A stretch of 64,000 nt of DNA from Chrysaora quinquecirrha (GCA_014526335.1 JACTAT010000040.1:6000715-6064714); one strand, 5' to 3'; counted from the first letter of the stretch, positions 1 to 10,889 are shown. The notes: generated by a model not told the origin, from the sequence alone. Made by a program: numbers and translations.

Positions 1-66
1 TTGTAAATTCTATTCCACAAATCTCGCATAAATATGCCTCAAACCTTTCGCTCTTGTTGCCACTAT
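1..66 (-). CDS. C2H2 zinc-finger protein, 5' part of a finger exon (runs off the window)
   Basis: Read on the minus strand, a pyrimidine-rich tract ends in CTAG at 67-70 and the exon starts at 66. It translates as ..SGNKSERFEAYLCEICGIEF, so it enters a classical C2H2 finger (CEICG) just before the window ends. The acceptor splits a codon after its first base (phase 1), exactly as in the finger exons at 37425, 40492, 45655 and 53955. The intron next to it (about 70-135) resembles the introns beside those exons, with the shared stretch GAAAGAGACAC. This is probably the most downstream member seen here of the zinc-finger family. The fingers themselves lie outside the window. Confidence 0.65.
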
Positions 67-221
67 CTAGAAGGAAAGAGACACATTTACAAAGTCAAAC
101 ATTCTACAGTTAATAAACAATCAAGCAAAACCACTGCATGGTCTTCACTTTATCCTTTTTTCACATTGGTATTTCGAAGTTTTTCATTCATTTAAAGTAA
201 TAGCCAAGCATTTTTTCAGGC

Positions 222-345
222 ATCCATTTCAGGTGAAGGTGAAGGTGAAATGGTGTTTTAGTGCCAGTTGCTAGGATCTCAGTAGTAGGTTAACTAATCA
301 AGACCTCAACCCTGGCTGTGACGCAACCGTGGCTGGGCTCAGATT
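222..345 (-). repeat. SINE-like repeat, partial copy
   Basis: Contains the blocks 'gctaggatctcagtagtagg' and 'ttaactaatcaagacctcaa' shared with copies at 15046-15212, 23222-23405 and 43858-44035. Here the orientation is minus and the copy lacks the B-box end. It starts with a short tandem GGTGAA repeat. Confidence 0.6.
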
Positions 346-676
346 GCAGGCTCTTATCCATAAAGCAAACTTCATACATATATCCAATTTTGAAGAGCTA
401 TGGGTTCACCATTGGGCCAACCCTTGTTAATTTGTTAATGTGCAATTTAAAACTAAGCTTTTTTGCCACTGTCCTGTCAAAGTTAAACCTGTTCTTTACA
501 ATCGATATATTGATGATTGATGACATTCTCTCTCTTCAAGCAACATGAGAAGAAGGGAAAATTTGACATAAAAAATCCTACATCAATGACTTGTTTAAAT
601 TTTCCTGGAAAAAAAGAGACATTCTTATGAAAACACGCTATTTTGGTTATTTCAAGATGCCAATAGTCTATTGGCA
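346..676. other. no gene recognised
   Basis: AT-rich sequence between the SINE fragment and the first assembly gap. The short open frames here have no recognisable domain, and those that enter the N run are artefacts. Confidence 0.5.
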
Positions 677-1176
677 NNNNNNNNNNNNNNNNNNNNNNNN
701 NNNNNNNNNNNNNNNNNNNNNNNNNNNNNNNNNNNNNNNNNNNNNNNNNNNNNNNNNNNNNNNNNNNNNNNNNNNNNNNNNNNNNNNNNNNNNNNNNNNN
801 NNNNNNNNNNNNNNNNNNNNNNNNNNNNNNNNNNNNNNNNNNNNNNNNNNNNNNNNNNNNNNNNNNNNNNNNNNNNNNNNNNNNNNNNNNNNNNNNNNNN
901 NNNNNNNNNNNNNNNNNNNNNNNNNNNNNNNNNNNNNNNNNNNNNNNNNNNNNNNNNNNNNNNNNNNNNNNNNNNNNNNNNNNNNNNNNNNNNNNNNNNN
1001 NNNNNNNNNNNNNNNNNNNNNNNNNNNNNNNNNNNNNNNNNNNNNNNNNNNNNNNNNNNNNNNNNNNNNNNNNNNNNNNNNNNNNNNNNNNNNNNNNNNN
1101 NNNNNNNNNNNNNNNNNNNNNNNNNNNNNNNNNNNNNNNNNNNNNNNNNNNNNNNNNNNNNNNNNNNNNNNNNNNN
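677..1176. other. assembly gap (500 N)
   Basis: Exactly 500 N, which suggests a placeholder size. The 5' LTR and the start of gag of the Gypsy element, if present, lie in or beyond this gap. Confidence 0.99.
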
Positions 1177-1247
1177 CAAGACATTGAATTTGAAATAGAG
1201 GAACAAATCATTATTGAGGTTCATCGTCAAAACTGCGTAAACGAGCT

Positions 1248-1601
1248 TTGAGAGACCCAGAGTTCAAATTGAAAGACATGCTGATTGAAGGCCGAAGAGA
1301 TGAACAGAGTAAATTCCAAGCAAGAGATATAGAGTCAAAAGATGCTCATCCAACGACAGCAACGATGAATAAGATATCAAACAGAAATAATCGTACTTGC
1401 AAAGCATGTGGTGGTGACTTTCCACATAAAGGAGACTGTTACGCAAAAGGTAAAACATGCCGATCCTGTGGTAAGCAAAATCACTTTGCAAAATTTTGTT
1501 TTGATGCACAAAATCTAAGGCTAATAGAAATAGAAATGCTAATCAACAAAGGCCAAATAGATCAAATTATCATCAAAAAAAGAAAGCCATTCAACCAGTA
1601 A
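1248..1601 (+). pseudogene. gag: Gypsy gag C-terminal fragment with zinc knuckles
   Basis: The translated segment holds two nucleocapsid-type cysteine clusters at about 1400-1500: CKACGGDFPHKGDC, which is irregular, and CRSCGKQNHFAKFC, a canonical CX2CX4HX4C knuckle. Zinc knuckles bind the element's RNA during packaging. The upstream part is cut by the gap. The downstream frame continues toward the protease after a probable frameshift near 1600, because the next coding segment is in a different frame. Confidence 0.8.
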
Positions 1602-1689
1602 AAGTTGATAACATTACTTCAGACTCTGAATCTGAAGAAGAATATCTGTATTCAGTAAAAAATCATACAGCTAAAATTAACCGTGTCTC

Positions 1690-2034
1690 AAGTCCGACAG
1701 TAAACATAACCGTTCACGGAAAACAGTTACAGTTCACAGTAGACACTGGAGCTAGCATAAACGTGATTGATCAGGACACTTTTTCAGATCTTAAAGGTAT
1801 TAAGCTAAACACAACAAATGTAAAAGCTTATCCTTATGACTCAGACAAGCCTATGAAATTTGTTGGGAAATTTGTGTCCGAGGCAGAATCAAAGCGAAGA
1901 ATTTCTGTTGCAACTTTTTACGTGACAAAATCAGCCGGAAGTGGTAATCTCTTGTCATACCAGACAGCCAAAGATCTTGATCTTATCAAATTGCAACTTA
2001 ACACAGTCACTCGCAACAATTCTGTCTCAGATCC
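1690..2034 (+). pseudogene. Gypsy aspartic protease region
   Basis: Near 1738-1760 the translation includes VDTGASINVID, where D-T/S-G-A is the retropepsin catalytic signature. Retropepsins process the polyprotein as dimers. The frame runs to the insertion point of the transposon at 2035. The remainder of the gene resumes after the target duplication at 4134-4142. Confidence 0.8.
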
Positions 2035-4142
2035 GGGATGTTCTTTTAACTGGACTCCACGACCTCACGACCCCAGACCATACGACCCTACGACTTCACG
2101 ACCATACGACCCTGTTTTTATTAATGATTTTTCATTTTCATAAATATTGAATTCTAGGTTGATTTTCATTAAAAAGTATCAAGATGACTTTGATTTTGAT
2201 TTATAAAATAATTCGGAATCATTTGATGGGTGAACTTGACTTATTTCAGTATCGTGTTATCCTCGACAGTTTGCCCAGAGGTCAAACAAGCGGTTTGATA
2301 TGTAAACATTGCTATTCATCAATCCTGTTTCATTTTCCAATGCTATATTACATTACATGGGTACCTGCAATGCTAAATTCTATTTTTGTTCGAGATGGGT
2401 AGAAAATTATATTTTTGTCCGTAGAAAAATAATATTCATTTTAAGCGGTCTGCGAATGCTCACTGCCGAACCAGAAGTTAAGAGCAAGAAAAAACTGAAC
2501 AATTTTTAATTTCAGGTCCCATGTTAAAACTGGACCTAATACATGGCTACAAAAACCGTTCATATAAAGAATTTGTGCACGTTTTTAAAACTTTAAGAGC
2601 CCCTTCACATGCGAAATTTCGAAGCGCTTTGAAACTCGCGGCGCCGTGAGTTCAGTTCGGTGCCTGGTCTGAGCCTTTAGAGTGTTCACATGGATAAGGG
2701 TGAACTGAAACTCAAAGCGCTCTGAACTCAGTTCGGGTTTTCAAAGCGCTTTGAAGTTTCAAAGCGCTTTGAAAATCTCATGTGAACAGAAATTTCTTCA
2801 AAGCGGAGCGAAATGAGAAAAGAGCATTGCACCACGGGATTGAACTGACTAATTTTTGGCGCCATAAAAGCAAAGTTACACAGAGAGACCAAGAGAGACG
2901 GAACAGAATTAGTCACATCACAATCACTTCTCACAGGTACAGAAGGAAATGAAAACCCTTGGATTGAGAAAAAAGTAAGAGAATACCTTTTTAGAATTAA
3001 GCCTTTAATCTTTAACTAATCTAAAACTATAGGGTAAATCAACTGTAAAAACAGAACAAAATGGAAGCTGCAGAGTCAAAGACATCATAGTCAAGAGCAA
3101 TTTAATTACAGAAATGATTATTAGTCTTCGCCGAAAATCGTCTTCACCAGCCGCCATTTTTGTTTATATTCGAAAGAAATTTTAGGCGCGAAAACCTTGC
3201 AATTAGCATGCGGCGATATTCTCAAAGCGCTTTGAGATATTCATGTGAACAGACTGCAAATCCAAGGCACCGAACTGAACTCACGGCGCCGCGAGTTTCA
3301 AAGCGCTTCGAAATTTCGCATGTGAAGGGGCTCTAAGAAACACCAGGCTGAAATTTGGGTCAATTTTTTTGCTACCTCACAAACTATTTGAGATGCGCAC
3401 AAGCATAATTCACCAGCGTTAAGCCCTTGCCCGGAGACGCATTTTAAACATGTTTTCGAGAAGGGAAGGGGGGTGACAAGTACTTGAAAAATCACTTGAA
3501 AAACAAGAAACAAGCAGGCTGAAATAAAAGCCATCCAGGTTTTCTTATAAAATAGCTTCTATGTTTACAGTCCCGATTTTAGCTATATTTCGAATTGGTC
3601 GAGGCTGGTCGAGGGATATCAAATGCATAAACTATACGTACCTTTAAACGCAACATCACTTTTAACCTTCAAGACCATAAGCTATTCGTAGTCACAAATA
3701 AAATTGTTTTTGAGTTTTAGGTGGCCAATGCGAAAATGCTTCGTTGTGTTGCTCAAGTTTACCTATCATTCCATTGGTGACACGCCATGCTGACATGTTT
3801 AATGTTAGAAATAACTTCAGACACCAATATGCCATTAAAGTAATCCAAGACTCGCGAATAACAATAATGCAAACTGCTGTTTACTTTTGCACAAACCGCA
3901 TGGATGTCATGATAGCTACTGATATCAGTCAAGTTCACCTTTCAACTGATTCCGAATGGTTTTATAAATCAAAATCAAAGTCATCTTGATAATTGTTAAT
4001 GAAAATCAACTTAGAATTTAGTATTTATGAAAATAAAAAATTATTAATAAAAATAGGGTCGTATGGTCGTGAGGTCGTAGGGTCGTATGGTCTGGGGTCG
4101 TGAGGTCGTGGAGTCCAGTTAAAAGAACATCCCCTCAGATCC
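2026..4142. mobile_element. inverted-repeat DNA transposon with 9-bp target duplication (MULE-like, non-autonomous)
   Basis: The element runs 2035-4133 (2,099 bp). Its outer ends are perfect inverted copies: GGGATGTTCTTTTAACTGGA at the left, and the complement ending GAACATCCC at the right. The inverted similarity continues inward for at least about 200 bp, through the ACGACC-rich part and the AT-rich part to about 2265 and 3920. The flanks carry a direct 9-bp duplication CTCAGATCC at 2026-2034 and 4134-4142, which restores the Gypsy sequence when one copy is removed. Long terminal inverted repeats and a 9-bp duplication fit Mutator-like elements. No transposase frame is visible, so the copy is non-autonomous. 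Confidence 0.88.
2594..3336. mobile_element. MITE with TAA target duplication, nested in the MULE-like element
   Basis: The element runs 2597-3333 (737 bp). The left end GAGCCCCTTCACATGCGAAA and the right end TTTCGCATGTGAAGGGGCTC are inverted copies, and the similarity extends about 70 bp through the AAGCGCTTTGAAACTCGCGG region. Both sides carry TAA (2594-2596 and 3334-3336). A 3-bp TWA duplication is typical of the PIF/Harbinger superfamily. The inside is full of CAAAGCGCTTTG palindromes. There is no transposase frame. Confidence 0.85.
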
Positions 4143-4895
4143 AAAGCTTCAAGAAATTCTTGATAAAAATGCTATCGTGTTTCAAGGACTCGGTAAACTG
4201 AAAGGTCACAAGGTTAAATTAAATATCAACAAAGAGGTAACCCCAAAAGCCCAGCCACCAAGGCGTATACCTTATCACATAAGAGAAAAGTGAAAGATGC
4301 TCTGTTAGAATTAGAAAAAGATGACGTCATAGAGCGAGTTCCAGAGAGCGAGGGAACGCCATGGGTTTCACCCTTAATTGCAGTACCTAAGAAAGATGGA
4401 GGCGTGAGAATTTGCGTTGATATGAGGCAAGCAAATGAGGCCATCACAAGAATTCGACACCCAATCCCCACAGTGGATGATATCAGTTTTAAACTGAATG
4501 GAGCTACACATTTCTCAAAATTAGACCTATCGCAAGCTTATCATCAGCTTGAGCTAGAGCAGGAAAGTAGACACATAACAACATTTTCCTCGCACATCGG
4601 ACTATTTCGTTATAAACGCCTTAATTATGGTACAAACGCAAGCGCTGAAATATTTCAGTATACATTAGCAACACAACTACAAGGTCTCAATGGAGTAGAA
4701 AACATAGCGGACGATATTGTCGTGTTTGGTAAATCACGTGAGGATCATGACAAAAATCTAGAAAACTGTTTGAAAAGATTATCAGAACGAGGACTGAAAC
4801 TGAATCGCAAGAAATGCAAATTCTTGGAAGAAAAATTACATTTTTTCGGACAAGTTTTCTCTAAAGAAGGACACGCCCTGACCCCAAAGAATTGA
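4143..4895 (+). pseudogene. pol: Gypsy reverse transcriptase
   Basis: RT palm and fingers are recognisable: WVSPLIAVPKKDGGVRICVD, then HFSKLDLSQAYHQL, and a catalytic box that reads IADD where Y-x-DD is usual (near 4710). The first part (4143-4289) is in another frame, because a 1-nt shift precedes the ORF that starts at 4290. The frame is lost again at 4885-4897, just before the connection to RNase H. Confidence 0.9.
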
Positions 4896-4899
4896 AGAT

Positions 4900-6033
4900 T
4901 TGCTTCATGCTTCAAAACCAGCGAATGTGCAAGAAGTCAGAAGTTTGCTTGGAATGGCAAACTATAGCTGCAAATATATTGAAAATTTCGCAACAATAAC
5001 GGCTCCACTACGAGAACTGACAAAGAAAGATGTGAAATTTGTATGGAATAATGAACAGGAAGAAGCATTTCAGAAGATAAAGAATGCATTGATATCTTCA
5101 CCTTGTATGTCATATTTTGATAAAACTAAAGACACTTACGTAGTCGTCGATGCAAGTCCAGTTGGAATATCCGGAATATTATATCAGGCAATGGACCATA
5201 CAAACGATGCTAGAAAAGTTATAGCATATGCAAGCCGTGCGCTTACAGAAGTCGAACAACGGTATTCACAAACAGAGAAAGAAGCCCTTGCCATCGTATA
5301 TGCAGTTGAACACTTTCACTTGTTCTTATACGGAAAATCATTCACTTTGGTAACCGACCATAAGCCATTGGAAATCATATATGGCAAAAGAAATTCAAAA
5401 ACATCTGCAAGAATAGAACGTTGGGTGCTAAGATTGCAACCGTACGCTTTCAACGTTATCTACAAATCCGGAGCAGAAAATCCTGCGGATTACTTATCCA
5501 GACACCCGTCAACAAAAGAGATGCCGATGCATGAACACATTGCAGAACAGTATATTAACTTCTTAGCGTATCACAGTGTTCCAAAAGCACTCACAGTAGA
5601 AGAAATCGAAAAATCTACAAATGAAGATAGAGTTTTAAAATGTTTACGTGCATCAATTAAGTTGAATAAATGGGACAATGAAACTGTAAAACCATTTAAA
5701 ACCATCAAAGATGAACTTGCAGTAACTTCAAAAGGAATTATTCTTCGAGGATCTAGAATAGTAATACCAGAAACACTGCAACAAAGAGCTATTGACTTAG
5801 CACACGAATCACATCAAGGCTTGACAAAGACCAAATCATTGATTCGAGAAAAAATCTGGTTCCCAGATATTGATAAATTGGTAAAGACGACAATCGATCG
5901 TTGTATTCCATGTCAGGCAACTAGTAAACCAAACCCACCAGAACCACTTTCGATGACAGAAATGCCAAATGGTCCATGGGAATTGCTACATGTTGATTTT
6001 AAAGGACCTTTGCCTTCTGGTGAGTACCTTTAG
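4900..6033 (+). pseudogene. pol: Gypsy RT thumb, RNase H and integrase zinc finger
   Basis: Starts with RT thumb/connection sequence (VQEVRSLLGMANYSCKYI). RNase H follows (YVVVDASPVGISGIL, ASRALTEVEQRYSQTEKEAL, TDHKPLEIIYG), and then the HHCC integrase finger (HESHQG..CIPCQ). The frame ends near 6030, where one nucleotide is out of register at the start of the integrase core. Ribonuclease H degrades the RNA template, and the HHCC domain helps integrase bind DNA ends. Confidence 0.9.
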
Positions 6034-6884
6034 TCGTCACAGATAGATATTCGAGATTTCCAGAAGTGGAAATTGTCAATTCTACAAGAGCTTCGACCGT
6101 CATTCCGAAGTTAGATAAAATATTTGCTGTTCATGGCATACCATTACAAGTCAAATCGGACAATGGTCCACCGTTTAATAGTGAAGAATATGATCGCTAT
6201 TTCAAGATACTTGGCATAAAGAAAGTTCTATCAACACCAGTCTGGCCCCAGGCCAATGCTGAAGTAGAACGATTTATGCAACCTTTAACAAAATCGCTGC
6301 AAACAGCGCGCATTGAAAATCGACCTTGGAAACAAGAGTTACAAAGATTTCTACTTCAATATCGTACAACACCTCACTGTTCCACAGGTGTACCACCAGT
6401 TGAACTTCTATACAATCGATCAGTGAGAGGAAAGCTACCCTTACTTGACAAGAAGAAGATATTAAATCGTCATGCCGAAGCTAAGCATAACGAAATTGCT
6501 AAGCAAACCTACAACAAGAACTATGCTGACAAAAGGAGGAATACAAAAGAGAGTAATATTGCTGTTGGTGATTGCGTATTGGTTCGTCAACCAGGTACGA
6601 ACAAATTAACACCAAACTTTTCTGAAACACCTTACACCGTAATCAAGAGAGAAAGATCAAGAATCACTGCAGAGAATAAAGAAGGTCATCGTATAACACG
6701 CAATATATCTCACTTTAAAAGGTTACCGAAAGAACATTGTCAGTTGAATAATGATGATGATGATGATGATTATAATGATCGCAATGAAATAATTGTAGCT
6801 GAAAGAGACCAAGAACAGTCAGTGAGAAGATCAACTAGAGAATCTAAACAACCTGAGCGATATGGACAACCAATTCCATTTTAA
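6034..6884 (+). pseudogene. pol: Gypsy integrase core and C-terminal tail
   Basis: The segment carries rve integrase-core hallmarks: VVTDRYSRFPEVE near 6034-6070, KSDNGPPFNSEEY around the second catalytic Asp, and PQANAEVERF, where the E in the PxxNxxxE context is the third catalytic acid. The tail contains SVRRSTRESKQPERYGQP, typical of the end of Gypsy pol. A run of Asp codons (GATGATGAT) lies near 6750. The stop is at 6882-6884. Confidence 0.88.
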
Positions 6885-6920
6885 CAATTATGTAGCTACT
6901 CAATGTTTTGTTTTGTTTTT

Positions 6921-7085
6921 AAAAAAAAAAGGAAGTGATGTAGTATTGTAGTATTTACATTATGTAATCATTAGAGCCCAGGACTCTGGCTATGCGAAGA
7001 ACATGTGCTTCGATTGTCGATTTGATAGTTATGTTATGTTGATTTACAAAATGGCCTACTCTCTTGCGTTCATCGTATTATAACA
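6921..7085 (+). repeat. polypurine tract and putative short 3' LTR
   Basis: AAAAAAAAAAGGAAG at 6921-6935 is a good polypurine tract. The putative LTR begins TGATGTAG at 6936 and may end at ..TAACA (7085), about 150 bp. Without a 5' LTR to compare with, the ends are a guess based on TG..CA termini and position. Confidence 0.4.
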
Positions 7086-7093
7086 ATATTATA

Positions 7094-7562
7094 GGGTGGG
7101 TACTTCAATGTGTCCATGATTAGACGTGAATCTGGACTTTGACAAAAGGACCCATTTGTATGATAGGATTTTTAAGGATTTCTGACCCATTTGCATGAAA
7201 ATCGGGAAATTTCAAGCCCTTGTGTATGAATTTGGTTTATTTTAAAACCCTTTTACAGTGCTAGAATTCACGAAAAGTCTCGCAAAATCGAATCTGACGG
7301 CGATTCTTTGCAATCAATGTGACTGAGCTCTGTTGTTGCTGCTAATTCATCGTTTCAAAAGCAAAAAACAAAGTAGAAAGGTTGTCAGCCACTTTGCGGT
7401 AAATCATAATGGGACCTTTTGGTAAGAAAATCCTAAAATACCAACCCATCAACCAGAATCGAGCAGAATATCAGACCCATGTGTAGAGAAATTCAGTCGA
7501 AAAAACCCATCCATATGAGCGGCACGTCTGGTATGTCTACATATTGAAGTACCCCCCCCCAG
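7094..7562 (+). mobile_element. MITE, about 470 bp, copy 1
   Basis: The left end GGGTGGGTACTTCAATGTGT and the right end (complement GGGGGTACTTCAATATGT) are inverted repeats. The whole element is repeated almost identically in reverse orientation at 34133-34603. There is no coding capacity. It sits directly against the end of the Gypsy element. Confidence 0.85.
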
Positions 7563-8260
7563 GGGATACATTTGATACATGCTTAACGTACAATTTATGT
7601 GATTTTCGACTGCAAATGAATGGAACCGGCTTTCTAATTCTTGATTATTTGCAGTGATAAAACTATTCAACAATAAAAAGTTCTTTAGTTATTTTCCCTC
7701 TAGTAGTATAAGTTCTTTAAATTTTCGGGCCTTCTACATGTAGGTTCCTTATAAAGTGGTTCCTTATAAAAAAAAGCGTGTATACGGGTATTGAATTGTC
7801 ATCACATTGAAATTGAGAAGAGAGTTGCGAAATTGAAATATCAGCACATTGAAATTAAGGGCCGATGTACACGAGCACTCAAACTTTCTTAAAACAGCAG
7901 GCAACATTCCTCTAAATTCCAAGTTCCTCTGCTTCCTTCCTACTTTTGAAATGAACATGTAACAGCAGAGAATTACGGTAAATTCTGTTGACAGCACTGT
8001 TAATTATTGTGGATCCAAACAGCTTCAAGAGAGAATTCTCGAAAAAGCTAGAGAAACTTCTATAACAAACAAAATAATTTCCGTGAAACGTTGAAAAATT
8101 TTGCCTGATTGCGTGATCTCGCACCCCCCCCCCTGCTCCTTAGGAGACATATTTTGTCTGAACGGGTCCCTCACACAAACATAGCTCAAAAATTATATTT
8201 TATTCAAATTCATATCACACAACAAAATCTTGTTAGAGGTATCAGTTAATGTAAGTCATA
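7563..8260. other. no gene; MITE remnants
   Basis: The stretch 7605-7785 (..ctctagtagtataagttctt.., ..aggttccttataaagtggtt..) recurs in reverse orientation at 56510-56730, so it is a dispersed repeat. The rest shows no recognisable coding sequence on either strand. Confidence 0.5.
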
Positions 8261-8261
8261 G

Positions 8262-8407
8262 TCCAGGGGCGCCGAAAGCACGGGGGCAGCGGGGTCAGCT
8301 GCCTCCCTGCCCTCGGAAAAATTGTCAAATTCTTTTATTTTCCTATTGTTTTGTCCCAAAATTGTTGCTTCTGCCCCCGCCGCCCTGCATTGCTTCCGGC
8401 GCCCTTA
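8262..8407. mobile_element. small inverted-repeat element (MITE-like)
   Basis: GGGGCGCCGAAAGCACGGGG at the left and the complement of GCATTGCTTCCGGCGCCC at the right form an inverted pair around about 100 bp of GC-rich sequence. It lies just 3' of the acetyltransferase stop codon, so it may be part of that gene's 3' UTR. Confidence 0.5.
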
Positions 8408-8419
8408 TAGCGAGTTCCT

Positions 8420-9115
8420 TTACATCATTTGACATTGTCGCTGTCGATATTTTCCCAGAAGCGATGGCAATCTTTTGAAAAGAAGCTGTCCTTGATTAGT
8501 CCCATCTTTGCATTTTATTAATTGTTTACCATTCTCATCACAGAAATTTTCATGTTTGACTACTTTCAAAATTTCAAATTTTTCCTTTCGGAATAAATTC
8601 TGTGACGCAAGAGCAGATGCTTGTACAAAAGCTCCGTCACAGCCAAGCGTTACTGCTTTTTCAATTGTCCAATCTAAGCCTGCCTTTCCAATTCCACTTC
8701 TTGCATATTCATCTACGTTAACACATCCAATGGCAAGATACAGCATTTTATGACATTCACTTGGAATCAACTTCTCACAGCCAGCTTCAACAGAATCAAA
8801 AAACGTGTTCATAATGTCGAAAGAACTAAGATTGCATGGAATTCTATCGAGGCTCGTTTCAACACCCTCCGCTTGATCGTTATTGCTGCAACTACTTGTA
8901 TCGTTGTACACAAAGAAATTTAGAAACACTGCAACAACCTCATGTTTGCTATTCAGTACCAATAGACTAACTGGATCTCTTAAACTCTTCTCTAGCCATG
9001 GTTTTAAGTACTTGCTAAACTCTTCTTTCGATATTGATAAGGCTTTCATAGTAGGCTCATTTGACAGGAAATGCTTGAGAAGAAATGTTTCGATCAAATT
9101 GAAATCTTCAGGCAT
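8420..9115 (-). CDS. GNAT-family N-acetyltransferase
   Basis: The 231-residue protein starting MPEDFNLIETFLLKHF looks like the animal GNAT group that includes dopamine/arylalkylamine N-acetyltransferase-like proteins. Such enzymes transfer acetyl from acetyl-CoA to an amine. Motif A is clear: LYLAIGCVNVDEYARSGIGK at about residues 125-144, with R-S-G-I-G-K as the R/Q-x-x-G-x-G/A pyrophosphate-binding loop. ASALASQNLFRKEKF (168-180) matches motif B. The frame is open upstream to 9277, but that part is a low-complexity FFFFF stretch from a T-rich tract. GATTTCGTTTCAG ends five bases before the chosen ATG, so an acceptor and a 5' UTR intron are likely. Substrate cannot be told. It is on the same strand as ERLIN but has no visible link to it. 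Confidence 0.78.
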   Translation of the reverse strand: MPEDFNLIETFLLKHFLSNEPTMKALSISKEEFSKYLKPWLEKSLRDPVSLLVLNSKHEVVAVFLNFFVYNDTSSCSNNDQAEGVETSLDRIPCNLSSFDIMNTFFDSVEAGCEKLIPSECHKMLYLAIGCVNVDEYARSGIGKAGLDWTIEKAVTLGCDGAFVQASALASQNLFRKEKFEILKVVKHENFCDENGKQLIKCKDGTNQGQLLFKRLPSLLGKYRQRQCQMM

Positions 9116-9464
9116 TGCTATCTGAAACGAAATCCGCTCGGTTACCCTGGGTGCCAGAGCCTTCAAGAATAAAAAAAAGAAAAAAAAAGAAAAAATGATA
9201 CGAGAAGAGAAAAGGAAGGCTCTGGTCAAATGCGTCCTTCTATTGTTTTTCATTCGCCAATCAAATCGAAGATACACGAACGTGTATCATGTTTGTGATT
9301 GGATAATCAGCGAGACTCTGTTGTAATGGGGCTGCGGGGTCAGGCTTTCGAATTTAACCGTTCACTTCTGAAAAAGCTGCGAAGAACGATTCATTGGCCT
9401 AAAGAAACGGCTGACAAATATGGCGAGATTAGATAGGTACAAGAAAACAAGTCAACTAGGCCAA

Positions 9465-9795
9465 GCAATTTTGATGAGGTTCTGAAGAAGGTACTCGTCG
9501 AATATTTTCCAAATTTAGAAGAGATGACTGTAGCACATTGTGTCCCTAAATGGCGAGGGCCTACTTGCATTTTGAGAATGTTGATTCAATGTCAATCTAG
9601 AAAGGCGAAGGCCTAGGTTGGAAGCACCAATTTCTGTCGAAACCAACGGGCAACAGAGCCATATTGGAAAATAAATGAGAACTTTTCAGCAAGAATATGG
9701 ATTTCAAAGCTTCGATCTGTTATCATTTATACATCCTCTCATCTAACTAGGAAATAATCGACGAGTACACCTTCTTCAGGACCTCATCGAAATTC
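9465..9795. repeat. long inverted repeat (about 45-bp arms, about 240-bp loop)
   Basis: The left arm at 9465-9510 contains GATGAGGTTCTGAAGAAGG. The right arm at 9748-9795 is its near-complete complement (CCTTCTTCAGGACCTCATCG). The arms differ by a few bases and a 2-nt indel. On the plus strand the right arm continues as an open frame to 9957 (..TSFEKMHLSNDSMNKIWVE..), a possible exon of unknown identity. Confidence 0.6.
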
Positions 9796-10099
9796 CGTGA
9801 GTTTAGTCTGAGATTAACTTCTTTTGAAAAAATGCATCTGTCTAACGACTCCATGAACAAAATATGGGTGGAGATAAGAAACTTCAATGCAATGATTAAC
9901 TTCGAAGATTTATTAAATCTTGAAGTGAACAAAATGAGAACTAGACAGATCCCATGAGGTTCAATCATCAACGAAGCTTTAAATTCAGTACCCCTTGTGC
10001 CGTTGTAACAAGCGTCTCGGTCCGATTATGCACTGTCCAGACACAGTAGTAGATTCCTTTTCTCCCTTTTTCTTCCATTATTAGTGAATTTGAAGAAAA

Positions 10100-10297
10100 T
10101 TAGCTGCACAATATCTCGTAAAGGCGACCGCAATCCATGTCGTCGCACGCGGAGAGGATTCCCTTACTCAAGTTTTCTGCCATCTTCCAGAAAAATGGCG
10201 CGCCGACCCAGACCTCTTTGAAAAGATCGTTACGGTAATCACTTTGATCCTTATCTGAAATATTTTCAATAATGTTGCTGACCAGTTTATCATACAC
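10100..10297 (-). CDS. possible exon of an unrecognised protein
   Basis: On the minus strand an open frame reads YDKLVSNIIENISDKDQSDY and later DLFKEVWVGAPFFWKMAENL, ending at a stop. The composition looks like real protein (charged, amphipathic) and not like a repeat. I do not recognise the family. It does not match the missing C-terminal exons of ERLIN, which lies upstream on the same strand. It may be a terminal exon, a fragment, or chance. Confidence 0.25.
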   Translation of the reverse strand: MYDKLVSNIIENISDKDQSDYRNDLFKEVWVGAPFFWKMAENLSKGILSACDDMDCGRLYEILCS

Positions 10298-10889
10298 ATA
10301 GTTAAATCGGCCTTGGCGAAAATCTCATTTCACCAGAGATGAGATTTTACTGTAGATCAAATTAAAATCATAATCCAAGTAAAAAATTAGAATTAATTCG
10401 ATCCAAACAATAAACAAATAACAGAAATTCGACCTCCAGTAGAGTGCTCCTACAAATGACAGTGAAGACCAGACTAACGCTTTTCTCTCTATCCATTCTA
10501 TCAACATGATAAAGGAAGGTTGATTCAAAAGAGAACAGTTTAGGCTATGTTTGTTATCACTTGTGGGTGCGGGAACTTAAGCTTAATTTTATCGATTTTC
10601 AATAAACGTTTCCAAATAACACCCAATTGTATCTTTCTTTGGTTTTTTTGTCGCACAGGAAGACAAAGCAGTTTTTAAGCTTGATAAAAAAAAACAAAAG
10701 TTTGGGATAATTTCCTCAGTTAACCATCGAGAAGCATGGTTAAAAGAAATCAAAGTTATGTAACTCTTACAAACAGTCTCGTGAGAAGATATTTCACAAC
10801 ATTTTTTGCTTGTGAAAAATTTTTCAAAAAGTTGCCTATTTTGACCCTCAGACATTGCATATTTTTTTCTTGACAAAAATTTCCCATTT

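Larger units (their letters stand above)
1177..7085 (+). mobile_element. decayed Ty3/Gypsy LTR retrotransposon, interrupted by a DNA transposon
   Basis: In order: a gag zinc-knuckle region, an aspartic protease motif, reverse transcriptase, RNase H, an integrase zinc finger and core, and a purine-rich tract followed by a putative short 3' LTR. Pol is cut by a 2.1 kb inverted-repeat transposon (2035-4133) and by several frameshifts near 4290, 4885 and 6030, so it cannot make an intact polyprotein. The 5' LTR is not visible, because a gap precedes gag. The domain order (protease, RT, RNase H, integrase) is the Ty3/Gypsy order and not that of Copia. Confidence 0.93.

Noticed and set aside
483..1230. 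Open frames across the first N run
   Set aside because: They consist of X residues from the assembly gap; the same holds for the frames at 55437-56058.
10100..10297. C-terminal exon of ERLIN
   Set aside because: Same strand and plausible position, but the sequence (DLFKEVWVGAPFFWK..) does not resemble the expected ERLIN C-terminal region.
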